Part shown: positions 51,893 to 60,400 of the stretch, piece after piece
Position numbering within the stretch: the stretch's first letter is position 1
Layout: each line of letters begins with the position of its first letter
Source: Flavobacterium sp.
Lineage (GTDB): Bacteria; Bacteroidota; Bacteroidia; Flavobacteriales; Flavobacteriaceae
Direction: 5' to 3'
Length of the DNA: 64,000 nt
Assembly (NCBI RefSeq): GCF_027483985.1
Contig: NZ_JAIXTJ010000056.1
Coordinates: forward strand, 62,001 to 126,000
Program-made: the position numbers and the translations under genes
Notes under the pieces: model-generated
Database searches by the model: none
The model's input: only the letters and a program-made list of their open reading frames with translations
What the model was told of the DNA's origin: nothing

Positions 51893-53407
51893 ATGAAAAA
51901 TATTTTATTTATGTTATTGTTTAGTTACAATTGCTTTTCGCAAATTGCTGGCTCATTAGATACAAGTTTTAATTTTACAGGAACTTCAACAAGATGCAAT
52001 TATACGTCACCAAGCATCAATTTTATTAACAATTCTTTTTTTCAATTTAATGATAAAATAATTTGTTTGAATTTTAACTTTACATCCTGTAGCATAACGT
52101 TAACTAGATTTAACGGTGATGGTTCTCTAGATAATTCTTTTGGAACAAATGGAGTTATAGTTAATACAATGTGTGCCGTTTTTACTAATGGTGGTTATTA
52201 TCCGTACAATATGGTAATTCAACCTGACAATAAAATAGTAATAATGGGATTGCAACAAAATACTACCTATCCAAATGCATATTGGGTTGTTCGATTATTA
52301 CCCAATGGTGATTTAGACCCAAGCTTTAATGGAAACGGTTATCTTGACGTTAGTTTTGGTACTGTTCAAGATAGAGGTTATTGTGTAGCTTTGCAACCTG
52401 ATGGCAAAATATTATTGGGAGGTAACACTGGTAACACTGCAGAGTTTTTCTCGGTGGCACGAATAAACAGCAATGGTAGTCTTGATACTACTTTTGGTGT
52501 TAACGGTTTAGCCAAAACTGCTTTTTCTACGCTAGAAAGTACGCCAATAAGTATTGCTGTTCAAGCAGATGGTAAAATTGTATTAGGCGGTTATACTGTA
52601 ACCGCTTATGCTCGAGATTTTGCATTAGCTCGTTTTAACAATAATGGTACTCTTGATTTAACATTTGGAGATAACGGTAAAGTGATTACAACTGTTGATT
52701 ACACAAACTCGGATGCAATAAGTAAAGTATTAATTGAACCCGATGGAAAAATTACTGCAGTTGGTGATGCATCATTTACCAATAATCCTTATACAGCTAT
52801 GACAAGATATTTATCAAATGGATCACTAGATAATACCTTTGGTTTAAGTGGAATAGTATTGGCCTCAAATGTTACAGGTAGACGGCCAACTTTTGCACGA
52901 CAGGTAGATGGTAAATATGTTATTGGAGGTGGCGGAGATTCTGGAACTTTTCAAGTGTATAGATATAATTATGATGGAACTTTAGACACTGGTTTCGGTT
53001 CTAATGGTAGTGCATTTACAACACCATTTGCTGACAATGCAACAGCTGTTTTAATACAACCTGATAATAAAATTGTAGTTGTAGGAAATACTGTGAGTCC
53101 AGATGGCTTAGAAAATTGTACAACTGTTTTTCGTTTCAACCCAGGTACTTTAAGTACTAATGAATTTGAAGGAATTGCTTTAAATTTATACCCAAACCCA
53201 ACTCAGGATAATATTTATTTTGATAACAGCAATACACAATATACAACTGCTGAGATTTATAATTATCTAGGACAAGAAGTGGGAAAACAAAATATTGGTT
53301 TATCAAATAATGAAAAACTCGAGTTAAATAATTTTAGTAGTGGTGTATATATGCTAAAGTTTTTTGGCGAAAAAGGAATTTTATTTCAAAAAGTAATCAA
53401 AAATTAA
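51893..53407 (+). CDS. Delta-60 repeat protein with T9SS type A sorting domain
   Basis: 504 residues. Signal peptide about 1-17 (MKNILFMLLFSYNCFSQ). The body (18-420) has about seven delta-60 repeats (NGSLDTTFGVNGLAKT; NNGTLDLTFGDNGK with VQADGKIVLGG), predicted as a beta-propeller-like fold. The C-terminal sorting domain (about 430-504) starts LNLYPNPTQDNIYF and ends SSGVYMLKFFGEKGILFQKV. It is exported and attached through T9SS; role unknown. It lies between two copies of the hflX 3' end and so appears to be an insertion. Confidence 0.88.
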   Translation: MKNILFMLLFSYNCFSQIAGSLDTSFNFTGTSTRCNYTSPSINFINNSFFQFNDKIICLNFNFTSCSITLTRFNGDGSLDNSFGTNGVIVNTMCAVFTNGGYYPYNMVIQPDNKIVIMGLQQNTTYPNAYWVVRLLPNGDLDPSFNGNGYLDVSFGTVQDRGYCVALQPDGKILLGGNTGNTAEFFSVARINSNGSLDTTFGVNGLAKTAFSTLESTPISIAVQADGKIVLGGYTVTAYARDFALARFNNNGTLDLTFGDNGKVITTVDYTNSDAISKVLIEPDGKITAVGDASFTNNPYTAMTRYLSNGSLDNTFGLSGIVLASNVTGRRPTFARQVDGKYVIGGGGDSGTFQVYRYNYDGTLDTGFGSNGSAFTTPFADNATAVLIQPDNKIVVVGNTVSPDGLENCTTVFRFNPGTLSTNEFEGIALNLYPNPTQDNIYFDNSNTQYTTAEIYNYLGQEVGKQNIGLSNNEKLELNNFSSGVYMLKFFGEKGILFQKVIKN

Positions 53408-53417
53408 TTTCATTTTA

Positions 53418-53454
53418 ATTATAAAGACGCTATAGAAAAAGAAGAATAAAAAAA
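53418..53454 (+). repeat. 37-bp direct repeat, right copy
   Basis: Exact copy of 51512-51548. It includes the last codons and stop of hflX out of context and runs straight into the terminator hairpin. Confidence 0.9.
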
Positions 53455-53484
53455 TGCCTTTAGAAATTCTAAAGGCATTTTTTA
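53451..53484. terminator. Bidirectional terminator, probably the original hflX terminator
   Basis: Arms aaaatgccttta / taaaggcatttt with a tight AT loop, then TT. It now serves the delta-60 gene and the convergent DUF3078 gene. Confidence 0.85.
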
Positions 53485-53500
53485 TATAACTAATTATGTA

Positions 53501-54388
53501 CTAAAAGCCATAATTCACTCCTAAACCAATAATTTGTCTAGTTTGAAATCCTCTAAATGCATTGTCATCATAAATGGTTTGAAATGCAAAATTAGTAGAC
53601 AACGATTTGTTAATTTTCATTACAATATTCAAAGTATAATCGATATCAACATTCTGCGGATCTTCTAAATAATTTGAATATAAATTTAGAATATTTTCAA
53701 CTGCTACATTTTCCATCAAGTTAAATTTATAATATCCGTTTAAAGCTGCTCCAAATTCATATCTTGAAGAATCTCCTTGCTCAACTCCAAAAGAAGCGCC
53801 AACTTGAGTAAAATGAGGATGTACAATAATTAACTTGGATGTTGCTGGTGCGATATTCACTTTTAAATTATCGCTTTTTTTCCACATCATACCCGGACCA
53901 AATTGAAAATAAGCCGGTGAGAAAAAATGAGAAGTTTTAACTCCTGATGCTAAATCTATTCCAGAATCAAATTGCGTTTTAAAATTAAAAAAAGTAGAAT
54001 AAAACCAATAACCAGTTGCTTTTTTACCTAAAAGAGAATTAAGTTCTAATCTATCATCTGATTTTTGCATTTCTTGGTCTTTTATTTTGGTTAAACCATA
54101 AGCTGCAATAATTTTATTATCCCAATTCCAATCTCCATTTTTATAATTGAAATCATAATTTAAACCCACATTTCCTGAAATATTACTTTGTCCTCCAGCT
54201 AACCAATTGTTGAAAGTAGCTTGATTGGCTAAAAACGTGAAAGTTCCTTTTTTTACCCAACCATTTGGTTTGTCTGCTGACACCTTCAAAGCTTCTTCGG
54301 TTTTCTTTAAGTTTTCTTTCTCATTTGTTTGCGCTAATGATAAACTAACTGTCATTAGTAAAACAACTTGATGTAAAATTCTTTTCAT
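53501..54388 (-). CDS. DUF3078 family outer-membrane protein
   Basis: 295 residues. Signal peptide 1-19 (MKRILHQVVLLMTVSLSLAQ). The family segment FLANQATFNNWLAGGQSNIS is followed by beta-rich sequence (WNWDNKIIAAYGLTKIKDQE; YWFYSTFFNFKTQFDSGID) to GLGVNYGF, with a C-terminal Phe. It is probably an outer-membrane barrel. It comes after the DUF2480 gene but has its own good promoter, so it may be transcribed alone. Function unknown. Confidence 0.85.
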   Translation of the reverse strand: MKRILHQVVLLMTVSLSLAQTNEKENLKKTEEALKVSADKPNGWVKKGTFTFLANQATFNNWLAGGQSNISGNVGLNYDFNYKNGDWNWDNKIIAAYGLTKIKDQEMQKSDDRLELNSLLGKKATGYWFYSTFFNFKTQFDSGIDLASGVKTSHFFSPAYFQFGPGMMWKKSDNLKVNIAPATSKLIIVHPHFTQVGASFGVEQGDSSRYEFGAALNGYYKFNLMENVAVENILNLYSNYLEDPQNVDIDYTLNIVMKINKSLSTNFAFQTIYDDNAFRGFQTRQIIGLGVNYGF

Positions 54389-54416
54389 TTTGTTCTTGTT
54401 TTAAAATTTTCGAGTG

Positions 54417-54446
54417 CAAAGGTAAAAATACCAATGACTTTAACAA
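54417..54446 (-). promoter_or_regulatory. Promoter of the DUF3078 gene
   Basis: Minus strand TTG (54446-54444), 19 bp, TACCTTTG (54424-54417): an exact consensus fit, 28 bp before the ATG. Confidence 0.72.
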
Positions 54447-54489
54447 ACTTTAAACAAAAATGTAACCTCTTGACTTTGTAGAATTTAAA

Positions 54490-54993
54490 CTACTTTTTCT
54501 TGTATAACGGAACCGCAGAACAAGCTTCGCCATACATGATACTTTTTGCAATTGGTTGAAGATATTGAAGAGCAAAAATATAGGCACTTTCTGGAACCGG
54601 CTTTTTAGAACAACCTTTTAAAATTAGTGGCTTATCTAAATATGCCGAATAATCAAGTTTTGATAATACTTCTTGATATAATGAGGTTTCTAAACTTTCT
54701 AAGTTGCCTGTTACAACTTTTTTTGCAAAAGGCGAAAGATAAACCGTTACTAATATTTTGGCCCAAGCCGGAATAATAGCATCTGTCGAACAATAAACGG
54801 CAACATAATGATCTTGATATTGCGACCAATTATGATTTTTTAAAGCCTCGCGAAAATCTTTTTCTCTTAATAAAAACCCATCAAATAGCCATTGAGAAAT
54901 ATCAATTTTAGTACGAATTCCTTTTTGATAATAATCTTCTAAATCGAAAACTTCTAAAGCAGAATTAGCAACTTTATTTACAATTTCATCCAT
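54490..54993 (-). CDS. DUF2480 family protein
   Basis: 167 residues, soluble (MDEIVNKVANSALEVFDLED; then TKIDISQWLFDGFLLREKDF). The end GCSKKPVPESAYIFALQYLQ matches what I recall of DUF2480, a Bacteroidota family found at the end of suf operons. It starts 24 bp after the sufT-like gene, in line with a role linked to Fe-S assembly. No activity is known. Confidence 0.82.
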   Translation of the reverse strand: MDEIVNKVANSALEVFDLEDYYQKGIRTKIDISQWLFDGFLLREKDFREALKNHNWSQYQDHYVAVYCSTDAIIPAWAKILVTVYLSPFAKKVVTGNLESLETSLYQEVLSKLDYSAYLDKPLILKGCSKKPVPESAYIFALQYLQPIAKSIMYGEACSAVPLYKKK

Positions 54994-55017
54994 AATATCG
55001 AAGTTAATAGCACTGTT

Positions 55018-55341
55018 TTATAACATTCCGAGCTCTAATTTTGCCTCTTCACTCATTAGGTCTTTACTCCAAGGCGGATCAAAAGTAATTTCTACTTCAC
55101 AAGATTTTATAGTATCTATTTTTTGAACTTTATCTTCAACTTCACGTGGCAATGTTTCGGCAACAGGACAATTAGGCGAAGTAAGCGTCATTAACACTTT
55201 TACCTCATTATCTTCATTAATCATTACATCATAGATTAATCCTAATTCATAGATATCAACCGGAATTTCTGGATCGTATATTCCTTTTAAAACCTTTACT
55301 ACGCTTTCTCCTAGATTGATTTCGTCTTTAAATTCTTCCAT
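55018..55341 (-). CDS. SufT-like DUF59 (MIP18 family) protein
   Basis: 107 residues. The DUF59 fold shows in LKGIYDPEIPVDIYELGLIY and the conserved TLTSPNCPVAETLP with its Cys. The end is DPPWSKDLMSEEAKLELGML. SufT-type proteins help in maturation or delivery of Fe-S clusters. It lies 48 bp after sufE in the suf operon, as in related genomes. Confidence 0.9.
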   Translation of the reverse strand: MEEFKDEINLGESVVKVLKGIYDPEIPVDIYELGLIYDVMINEDNEVKVLMTLTSPNCPVAETLPREVEDKVQKIDTIKSCEVEITFDPPWSKDLMSEEAKLELGML

Positions 55342-55389
55342 TTAAATTGAATTTATTATAGCATTACTGCTGCAAGTTAGTATCTTTTT

Positions 55390-55809
55390 TTAATTTTTGG
55401 CGTTGAACGCTAAAGCATACATTTTAATCTGCTTTATCATTGAGACTAATCCGTTTGCTCTTGTTGGTGATAAATGTTCTTTTAACCCAATTTCATCAAT
55501 AAAATCGGTATTTGCTTGTAAAATATCGGCTGCTTTTTGATTGGAAAATGTTCTAATCAAAATAGCGATAATGCCTTTGGTTAAAATAGCATCACTATCG
55601 GCAGTGAAAACAATTTTTTCATCGCTTTCTTCACCGTGAACCCAAACTTTAGACTGGCATCCTTTAATGATATTATCTTCTGTTTTGAATTGCTCCTCAA
55701 TTAAAGGCAAGGATTTTCCTAGTTCAATAATATATTCGTAGCGTTGCATCCAATCATCAAACATTGAAAATTCATCTACAATTTCGTCTTGTATTTCTTT
55801 TATTGTCAT
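55390..55809 (-). CDS. sufE: SufE cysteine desulfuration protein
   Basis: 139 residues. The sulfur-accepting Cys is in NIIKGCQSKVWVHGE (about residue 50). The rest fits the family: FSMFDDWMQRYEYIIELGKS at the start and SPTRANGLVSMIKQIKMYAL at the end. SufE takes persulfide sulfur from SufS and stimulates it. It lies in the suf operon, with one small lipoprotein gene between it and sufS. Confidence 0.94.
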   Translation of the reverse strand: MTIKEIQDEIVDEFSMFDDWMQRYEYIIELGKSLPLIEEQFKTEDNIIKGCQSKVWVHGEESDEKIVFTADSDAILTKGIIAILIRTFSNQKAADILQANTDFIDEIGLKEHLSPTRANGLVSMIKQIKMYALAFNAKN

Positions 55810-55856
55810 AGTAGTAAGGAAACACTAATTATTCTCTGTTTAAAACTCCATTTAAC

Positions 55857-56291
55857 TTATTCTTCTTTGACTAAGGAAACTAATTTATTTACAAATTTCT
55901 CAATTTCTACAGGCGGATGACCGTGATCAAAATTTTGTGTTTGGTATTGCTTTTCCTTGTAATCAATAATTAGCTCTGCGATTGCTGCGCCATCATAAAC
56001 TCTTTTTTGCGTTGGATCTTTAAACGTTGCTAAGCTATCTAACTGTATCTTATCAAAATAACCCACTAATTCCTTCCAATCAGCGTTGGAGATTTTAGTT
56101 GTAACGCCTTTGTCTTTAGAATCTCGTTCCTTTGAAATTGAAACTTCTTGATTTTCTACCGTTATCTTTTGATAAAATCCACGTGTATTGGCTGTGTATG
56201 TAATCTTAGCTGTTGCAATATCATTTTTAGATTCTTGAGAACATCCTTTAGCCATAAAAATGGTTAGTAAAATCATTGTGATTGCTTTCAT
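55857..56291 (-). CDS. Small lipoprotein between sufS and sufE
   Basis: 144 residues. Signal with lipobox-like MAKGCSQES (Cys at about 17). The mature part is beta-like (AKITYTANTRGFYQKITVEN) with a late NFDHGHPPVEIEKFVNKLVS. I recall similar lipoproteins in this place in Flavobacterium suf operons; the function is unknown. It starts 10 bp after sufS, so it is co-transcribed. Confidence 0.72.
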   Translation of the reverse strand: MKAITMILLTIFMAKGCSQESKNDIATAKITYTANTRGFYQKITVENQEVSISKERDSKDKGVTTKISNADWKELVGYFDKIQLDSLATFKDPTQKRVYDGAAIAELIIDYKEKQYQTQNFDHGHPPVEIEKFVNKLVSLVKEE

Positions 56292-56301
56292 TTTTTTATT
56301 T

Positions 56302-57516
56302 TTAAGACAACATCATTTGCGCTTTTTTTACCGCTTCAACAAAGATATCAATTTCTTCTTTAGAATTATAAAAAGCAAAACTCGCTCTAATTGTTCCAGG
56401 AATTTTATAGAAATCCATAATAGGTTGTGCACAATGATGTCCGGTTCGTACTGCTATTCCTAACTTATCTATAATTGTGCCAATGTCGTAAGGATGAATT
56501 CCTTCAATATTAAACGAAATCACCGAAGTTTTTTCTTTAGCCGTTCCATAGATTTTTAAACCATCGATTTCTAACAATCTTTTGGTTCCATACTCTAACA
56601 ATTCGTGTTCGTAGGCTGCGATGTTTTCAAAACCTATTTCATTTAAATAATCAATCGCTGTTCCTAGCACAATTCCTCCGGCAATATTTGGTGTTCCTGC
56701 TTCGAATTTGTGTGGCAAATCAGCATAAGTAGTTTTCTCAAATGAAACGGTTGCAATCATTTCTCCTCCACCTTGATAAGGCGGCAATTTGCGAAGCCAT
56801 TCCTCTTTTCCATATAAGATTCCGGTTCCAGTTGGACCACAAATTTTATGTCCTGAAAAAACATAAAAATCACAATCTAAATCTTGAACATCAGGTTTTA
56901 AGTGCGGAACAGCCTGAGCGCCATCAATTAATATAGCTGCACCAACTTGATGCGCTTTATCAATGATATACTTAACCGGATTTAAAGTTCCTAAAGCATT
57001 AGATATATGATTTACGGTAACAATTTTAGTTTTTTCTGAAAGTAATTTATCAAATTCTGATACTATCAATTCGCCTTCAGTATTCATCGGAATCACTTTC
57101 AAGATTGCGCCTGTTTTCTCGCACAACATTTGCCAAGGAACAATATTGCTGTGGTGTTCTAACGCCGAAACTAAAACCTCATCGCCTTCTTTTAAAATAG
57201 AAGTAAATCCGTTAGCTACAGCATTAATTCCGTGGGTTGTTCCTGATGTAAAAATAACTTCATAAGGAAATTTAGCGTTGATATGACTTTGGATTTTACC
57301 ACGAGAAACTTCATAAGCATCTGTAGCCAGTTGACTTAAAGTATGTACTCCACGATGAATATTAGCATTGATTTCTTCATAATACTTTGTAATGGCATCA
57401 ATGACAACTTTGGGTTTTTGTGAAGTGGCTCCATTATCAAAATACACCAAAGGTTTACCATTAACTTTTTGGGTTAGTATTGGAAAATCAGCTCGTATTT
57501 TATTTATATCTAGCAT
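56302..57516 (-). CDS. sufS: SufS cysteine desulfurase
   Basis: 404 residues, the normal length for group II desulfurases. PLP-binding Lys in FYVFSGHKICGPTGTG (about 225). Catalytic Cys in AVRTGHHCAQPIMDFY (about 363), the RxGHHC motif of SufS. The start MLDINKIRADFPIL and YFDNGATSQKP are typical. It removes sulfur from cysteine for Fe-S assembly with SufE and SufBCD. It has its own promoter here, because the suf genes are split by other genes. Confidence 0.96.
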   Translation of the reverse strand: MLDINKIRADFPILTQKVNGKPLVYFDNGATSQKPKVVIDAITKYYEEINANIHRGVHTLSQLATDAYEVSRGKIQSHINAKFPYEVIFTSGTTHGINAVANGFTSILKEGDEVLVSALEHHSNIVPWQMLCEKTGAILKVIPMNTEGELIVSEFDKLLSEKTKIVTVNHISNALGTLNPVKYIIDKAHQVGAAILIDGAQAVPHLKPDVQDLDCDFYVFSGHKICGPTGTGILYGKEEWLRKLPPYQGGGEMIATVSFEKTTYADLPHKFEAGTPNIAGGIVLGTAIDYLNEIGFENIAAYEHELLEYGTKRLLEIDGLKIYGTAKEKTSVISFNIEGIHPYDIGTIIDKLGIAVRTGHHCAQPIMDFYKIPGTIRASFAFYNSKEEIDIFVEAVKKAQMMLS

Positions 57517-57541
57517 TGTTTATTTAGAATTTTTCTAAATA

Positions 57542-57575
57542 CAAAAGTAATAAAATAGAAACTGATTTATACCAA
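57542..57575 (-). promoter_or_regulatory. Promoter of the sufS operon
   Basis: Minus strand TTG (57575-57573), 23 bp, TACTTTTG (57549-57542), 25 bp before the sufS ATG. The spacer is at the long end of the range. Confidence 0.5.
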
Positions 57576-57704
57576 ACAGATGTTAATAAAATTAAAGTTT
57601 AAACTATAAAATTTAACAAATGATTACCGATTTGAATTTTAATTTGTTTCAAACCATAAAATCTGTATTGAATATTTAGTAAATTGCATCAAAATATATT
57701 TATA

Positions 57705-59051
57705 ATGAAAAAATTTCTCAAGTATTTTGCCTTCGGCTTTCTAGGTTTTCTTCTTTATTTTGGTATCACAACTTATCCCGAACTAGATTTAATCTCAGGC
57801 TTTTCTGCTAAAAGTGTTGCTTCAGGACATTTTATAGATAATCGCTCGCTAGAAACCATTCAACAAGGTGATAACGATATTGATAAAATAGATTGGGCAA
57901 CCATTGAAATTAATGATCTAGAGCAATCTGTTACTTCAAAAGTTTATGGATTAAAAGAACGAAAAGCTATTTATCGTGAAGGTTTGGGTGTTACATTAAT
58001 TAACGATGACTATGATGTTTCTAAACCATTTAATGTACCTAAACGAAATAAAACCAACATTAACTTACCTTATCCTTCTGGGAATTTAGAACCAAAGGAT
58101 ACTGTTTTTTCTAACATTGATTATGCTAAATTGAATGCTGTTATTGCAAACGCTTTTGATAAAAAAGGCGAAAAAAATAAGCGAACGCGCTCATTAATTG
58201 TGCTTTATAAAGGTAAAATCATTGCTGAAAAATACGCCGATGGCTTTGATGAAAATTCTAAAATTTTAGGTTGGTCAATGACTAAAAGTTTAACGGCAAC
58301 CTATTTTGGAATTTTGCAAAAACAAGGTAAATTCGACATTATGAAACCTGCACCAATTGCCGAATGGAAAAACGATGAACGTGCTAAAATAACAACCAAC
58401 GATTTACTTCACATGAACTCAGGATTGGAGTGGGAAGAAAATTATTCTAAGATTTGTGATGCTACAAGAATGCTATTTGTGGAGGAAGATATGACTAAAT
58501 CACAAATCAACAAACCCTTAGTTGGAAAACCAAATAACAGTTGGAATTACTCATCGGGAACAACCAATTTATTAAGTGGAATTTTACGAAATCAGTTTAA
58601 AACGCATCAAGAATATTTAGATTTTTGGTACAGCAGTTTGTTAGATAAAATCGGGATGCATTCGGCTATTGTTGAAGTTGATATGAAAGGGAATTTTGTT
58701 GGTTCGTCTTATGGTTGGGCAACTACAAGAGATTGGGCAAAATTTGGTTTATTATACCTAAATAAAGGCAATTGGAATGGCGAACAAATTTTTGATGAAA
58801 GTTGGGCAAAATATGTAGCAACACCAACCAATTCGTCTAACGGAAATTATGGTGGACAATTTTGGCTAAACGCTGGCGGTAAATTTCCTAATGCTCCAAA
58901 AGATATGTATTATGCAAGTGGTTTTCAAGGACAAATGATAGCAATTTTCCCAAGCAATGATTTGGTTATTGTTAGAATGGGATTAAAAGAATATCCTGAA
59001 TTTGATTTTAATGGATTGTTGAGTGGCGTTGTTGGGAGTTTGAAGAAGTAA
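57705..59051 (+). CDS. Serine hydrolase, beta-lactamase family (class C-like)
   Basis: 448 residues from the ATG at 57705; the track used a TTG. The N-terminal helix MKKFLKYFAFGFLGFLLYFG anchors or exports it. The penicillin-binding-type active site is present: SxxK in LGWSMTKSLTATYF (about 202), and YxN-type site in NNSWNYSSGTTNLLSG. A later GGQFWLNAGG is in place of KTG. It is probably periplasmic and acts on a peptide or ester; true beta-lactamase activity is doubtful. It lies on the strand opposite to the suf genes, between sufD and sufS. Confidence 0.85.
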   Translation: MKKFLKYFAFGFLGFLLYFGITTYPELDLISGFSAKSVASGHFIDNRSLETIQQGDNDIDKIDWATIEINDLEQSVTSKVYGLKERKAIYREGLGVTLINDDYDVSKPFNVPKRNKTNINLPYPSGNLEPKDTVFSNIDYAKLNAVIANAFDKKGEKNKRTRSLIVLYKGKIIAEKYADGFDENSKILGWSMTKSLTATYFGILQKQGKFDIMKPAPIAEWKNDERAKITTNDLLHMNSGLEWEENYSKICDATRMLFVEEDMTKSQINKPLVGKPNNSWNYSSGTTNLLSGILRNQFKTHQEYLDFWYSSLLDKIGMHSAIVEVDMKGNFVGSSYGWATTRDWAKFGLLYLNKGNWNGEQIFDESWAKYVATPTNSSNGNYGGQFWLNAGGKFPNAPKDMYYASGFQGQMIAIFPSNDLVIVRMGLKEYPEFDFNGLLSGVVGSLKK

Positions 59052-60281
59052 CTATTTAAAATATTTAACTGTTTTCCCATCAAAGTAACCAATTCCATTA
59101 CTTGATGTTAAAAAAATAATTTCTTTTTCACTAATAAATTCAAATTTAGTCACATTCATTTGATAACCAACTGCATCCGGCAAACCACCTTTCCACATTA
59201 TCCATGGTTTAAAAATAAATTCTTTTGAATTTTTACATTGATTTCCACTTAACTTATAAAAACCATTACTACTATAATAATATATTGACTTATTGAATTT
59301 ATTATATGCTAATGGTCCTAAATATTCCGTAATATTTCTGTCTAAAAAATCCATTTTTATCAATGAATCTTTTGGTCTTTCCCGATCTAAAATATCTTCG
59401 TCAAAACAAGATTTGTAAAAACCTTTTATTCCTGATTTATATATCTTTGAAATGCTTCCGTCAATAAAAAAGTGCATTCCACTTGAAGATATAAAAATAT
59501 TGCTTTCATCATCATAAATGACTCCTTTCATACCTGATGAAATACCCAATTCATAAGGAAACTTATAAACTGTATCGTTCTGATGTATTTTTATTTTATC
59601 TGAAAATTTGTTTTGTAAGTCTTTGAAATATTCATTTTTGTCATTGTATTTTTTGTCATCATCTAATCTTAACCAATCATCATAAATAAACTCTTTTGTG
59701 TTTAAATTAAAAAAACAAACGTCTCCACCCCATTCACCCGCGTCGTATGCAAACCAAATATTTTGTTCTTTATCTAAAAAAATATAATTAGCAGGAATAA
59801 GCTTCTCACTTGCACGAATACGTCCCGATTTTCTGTACATCGGAGTTCCTTTTTCTGGTATAAAATTTTCTTTTTTATACCTTATGTATTCGTCCGTAAT
59901 CACAATATAATCGTCATATTTGTCAACTAATATTTTATATATTTTTCCTTCTACTTTATCCTTTTTTATAAAATTATTTTTAGTGTTTTGTTCCATCACA
60001 ATTCCATTATTTGTCACTCCAATAATTTTACTTTTAGAATTCTTAGTAATTGATGTAAAAAGATAATTAGTAAATTTTAATTTATCATTTTTAACATTTA
60101 AAATAACTAAACTATCACCTTTAGTAATAGCATAAATCAATTTGTCAACCACTACAAAATCTTTATAATCAGTATTTAATAATTTTACATGTAATGCAGG
60201 AATACTATCCTTTTTTAAATTTGATTGCGAAAATAATTGCGTTGAAATAAGTAAAATTGAAATAAATATTGCTTTCTTCAT
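59052..60281 (-). CDS. Exported beta-propeller-like protein, unknown
   Basis: 409 residues from the ATG at 60281; the track's longer start would run over the sufD terminator region. Signal peptide MKKAIFISILLISTQLFSQ. The body has repeated strand segments with aromatic ends (NYIFLDKEQNIWFAYDAGEWGG; GVIYDDESNIFISSSGMHFF; KSIYYYSSNGFYKLSG), like two-component-regulator or NHL propellers. No family named. Its stop meets that of the serine hydrolase without a gap. Confidence 0.6.
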   Translation of the reverse strand: MKKAIFISILLISTQLFSQSNLKKDSIPALHVKLLNTDYKDFVVVDKLIYAITKGDSLVILNVKNDKLKFTNYLFTSITKNSKSKIIGVTNNGIVMEQNTKNNFIKKDKVEGKIYKILVDKYDDYIVITDEYIRYKKENFIPEKGTPMYRKSGRIRASEKLIPANYIFLDKEQNIWFAYDAGEWGGDVCFFNLNTKEFIYDDWLRLDDDKKYNDKNEYFKDLQNKFSDKIKIHQNDTVYKFPYELGISSGMKGVIYDDESNIFISSSGMHFFIDGSISKIYKSGIKGFYKSCFDEDILDRERPKDSLIKMDFLDRNITEYLGPLAYNKFNKSIYYYSSNGFYKLSGNQCKNSKEFIFKPWIMWKGGLPDAVGYQMNVTKFEFISEKEIIFLTSSNGIGYFDGKTVKYFK

Positions 60282-60349
60282 AATAATAGTATTTACTAAA
60301 TTATATAGATGACAATATAAACAAAAAGGTTGGTATGAAAATAAAAAAA

Positions 60350-60375
60350 TCCGCAAAGTATCTAATCTTTGCGGA
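60350..60375. terminator. Terminator after sufD
   Basis: 9-bp arms tccgcaaag / ctttgcgga, 8-base loop, with an A-run on the left that gives TTTTTTT on the minus strand. It lies 26 bp after sufD and separates it from the following gene. Confidence 0.82.
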
Positions 60376-60400
60376 AGCTTATATTTAATAGTTCTAATTT

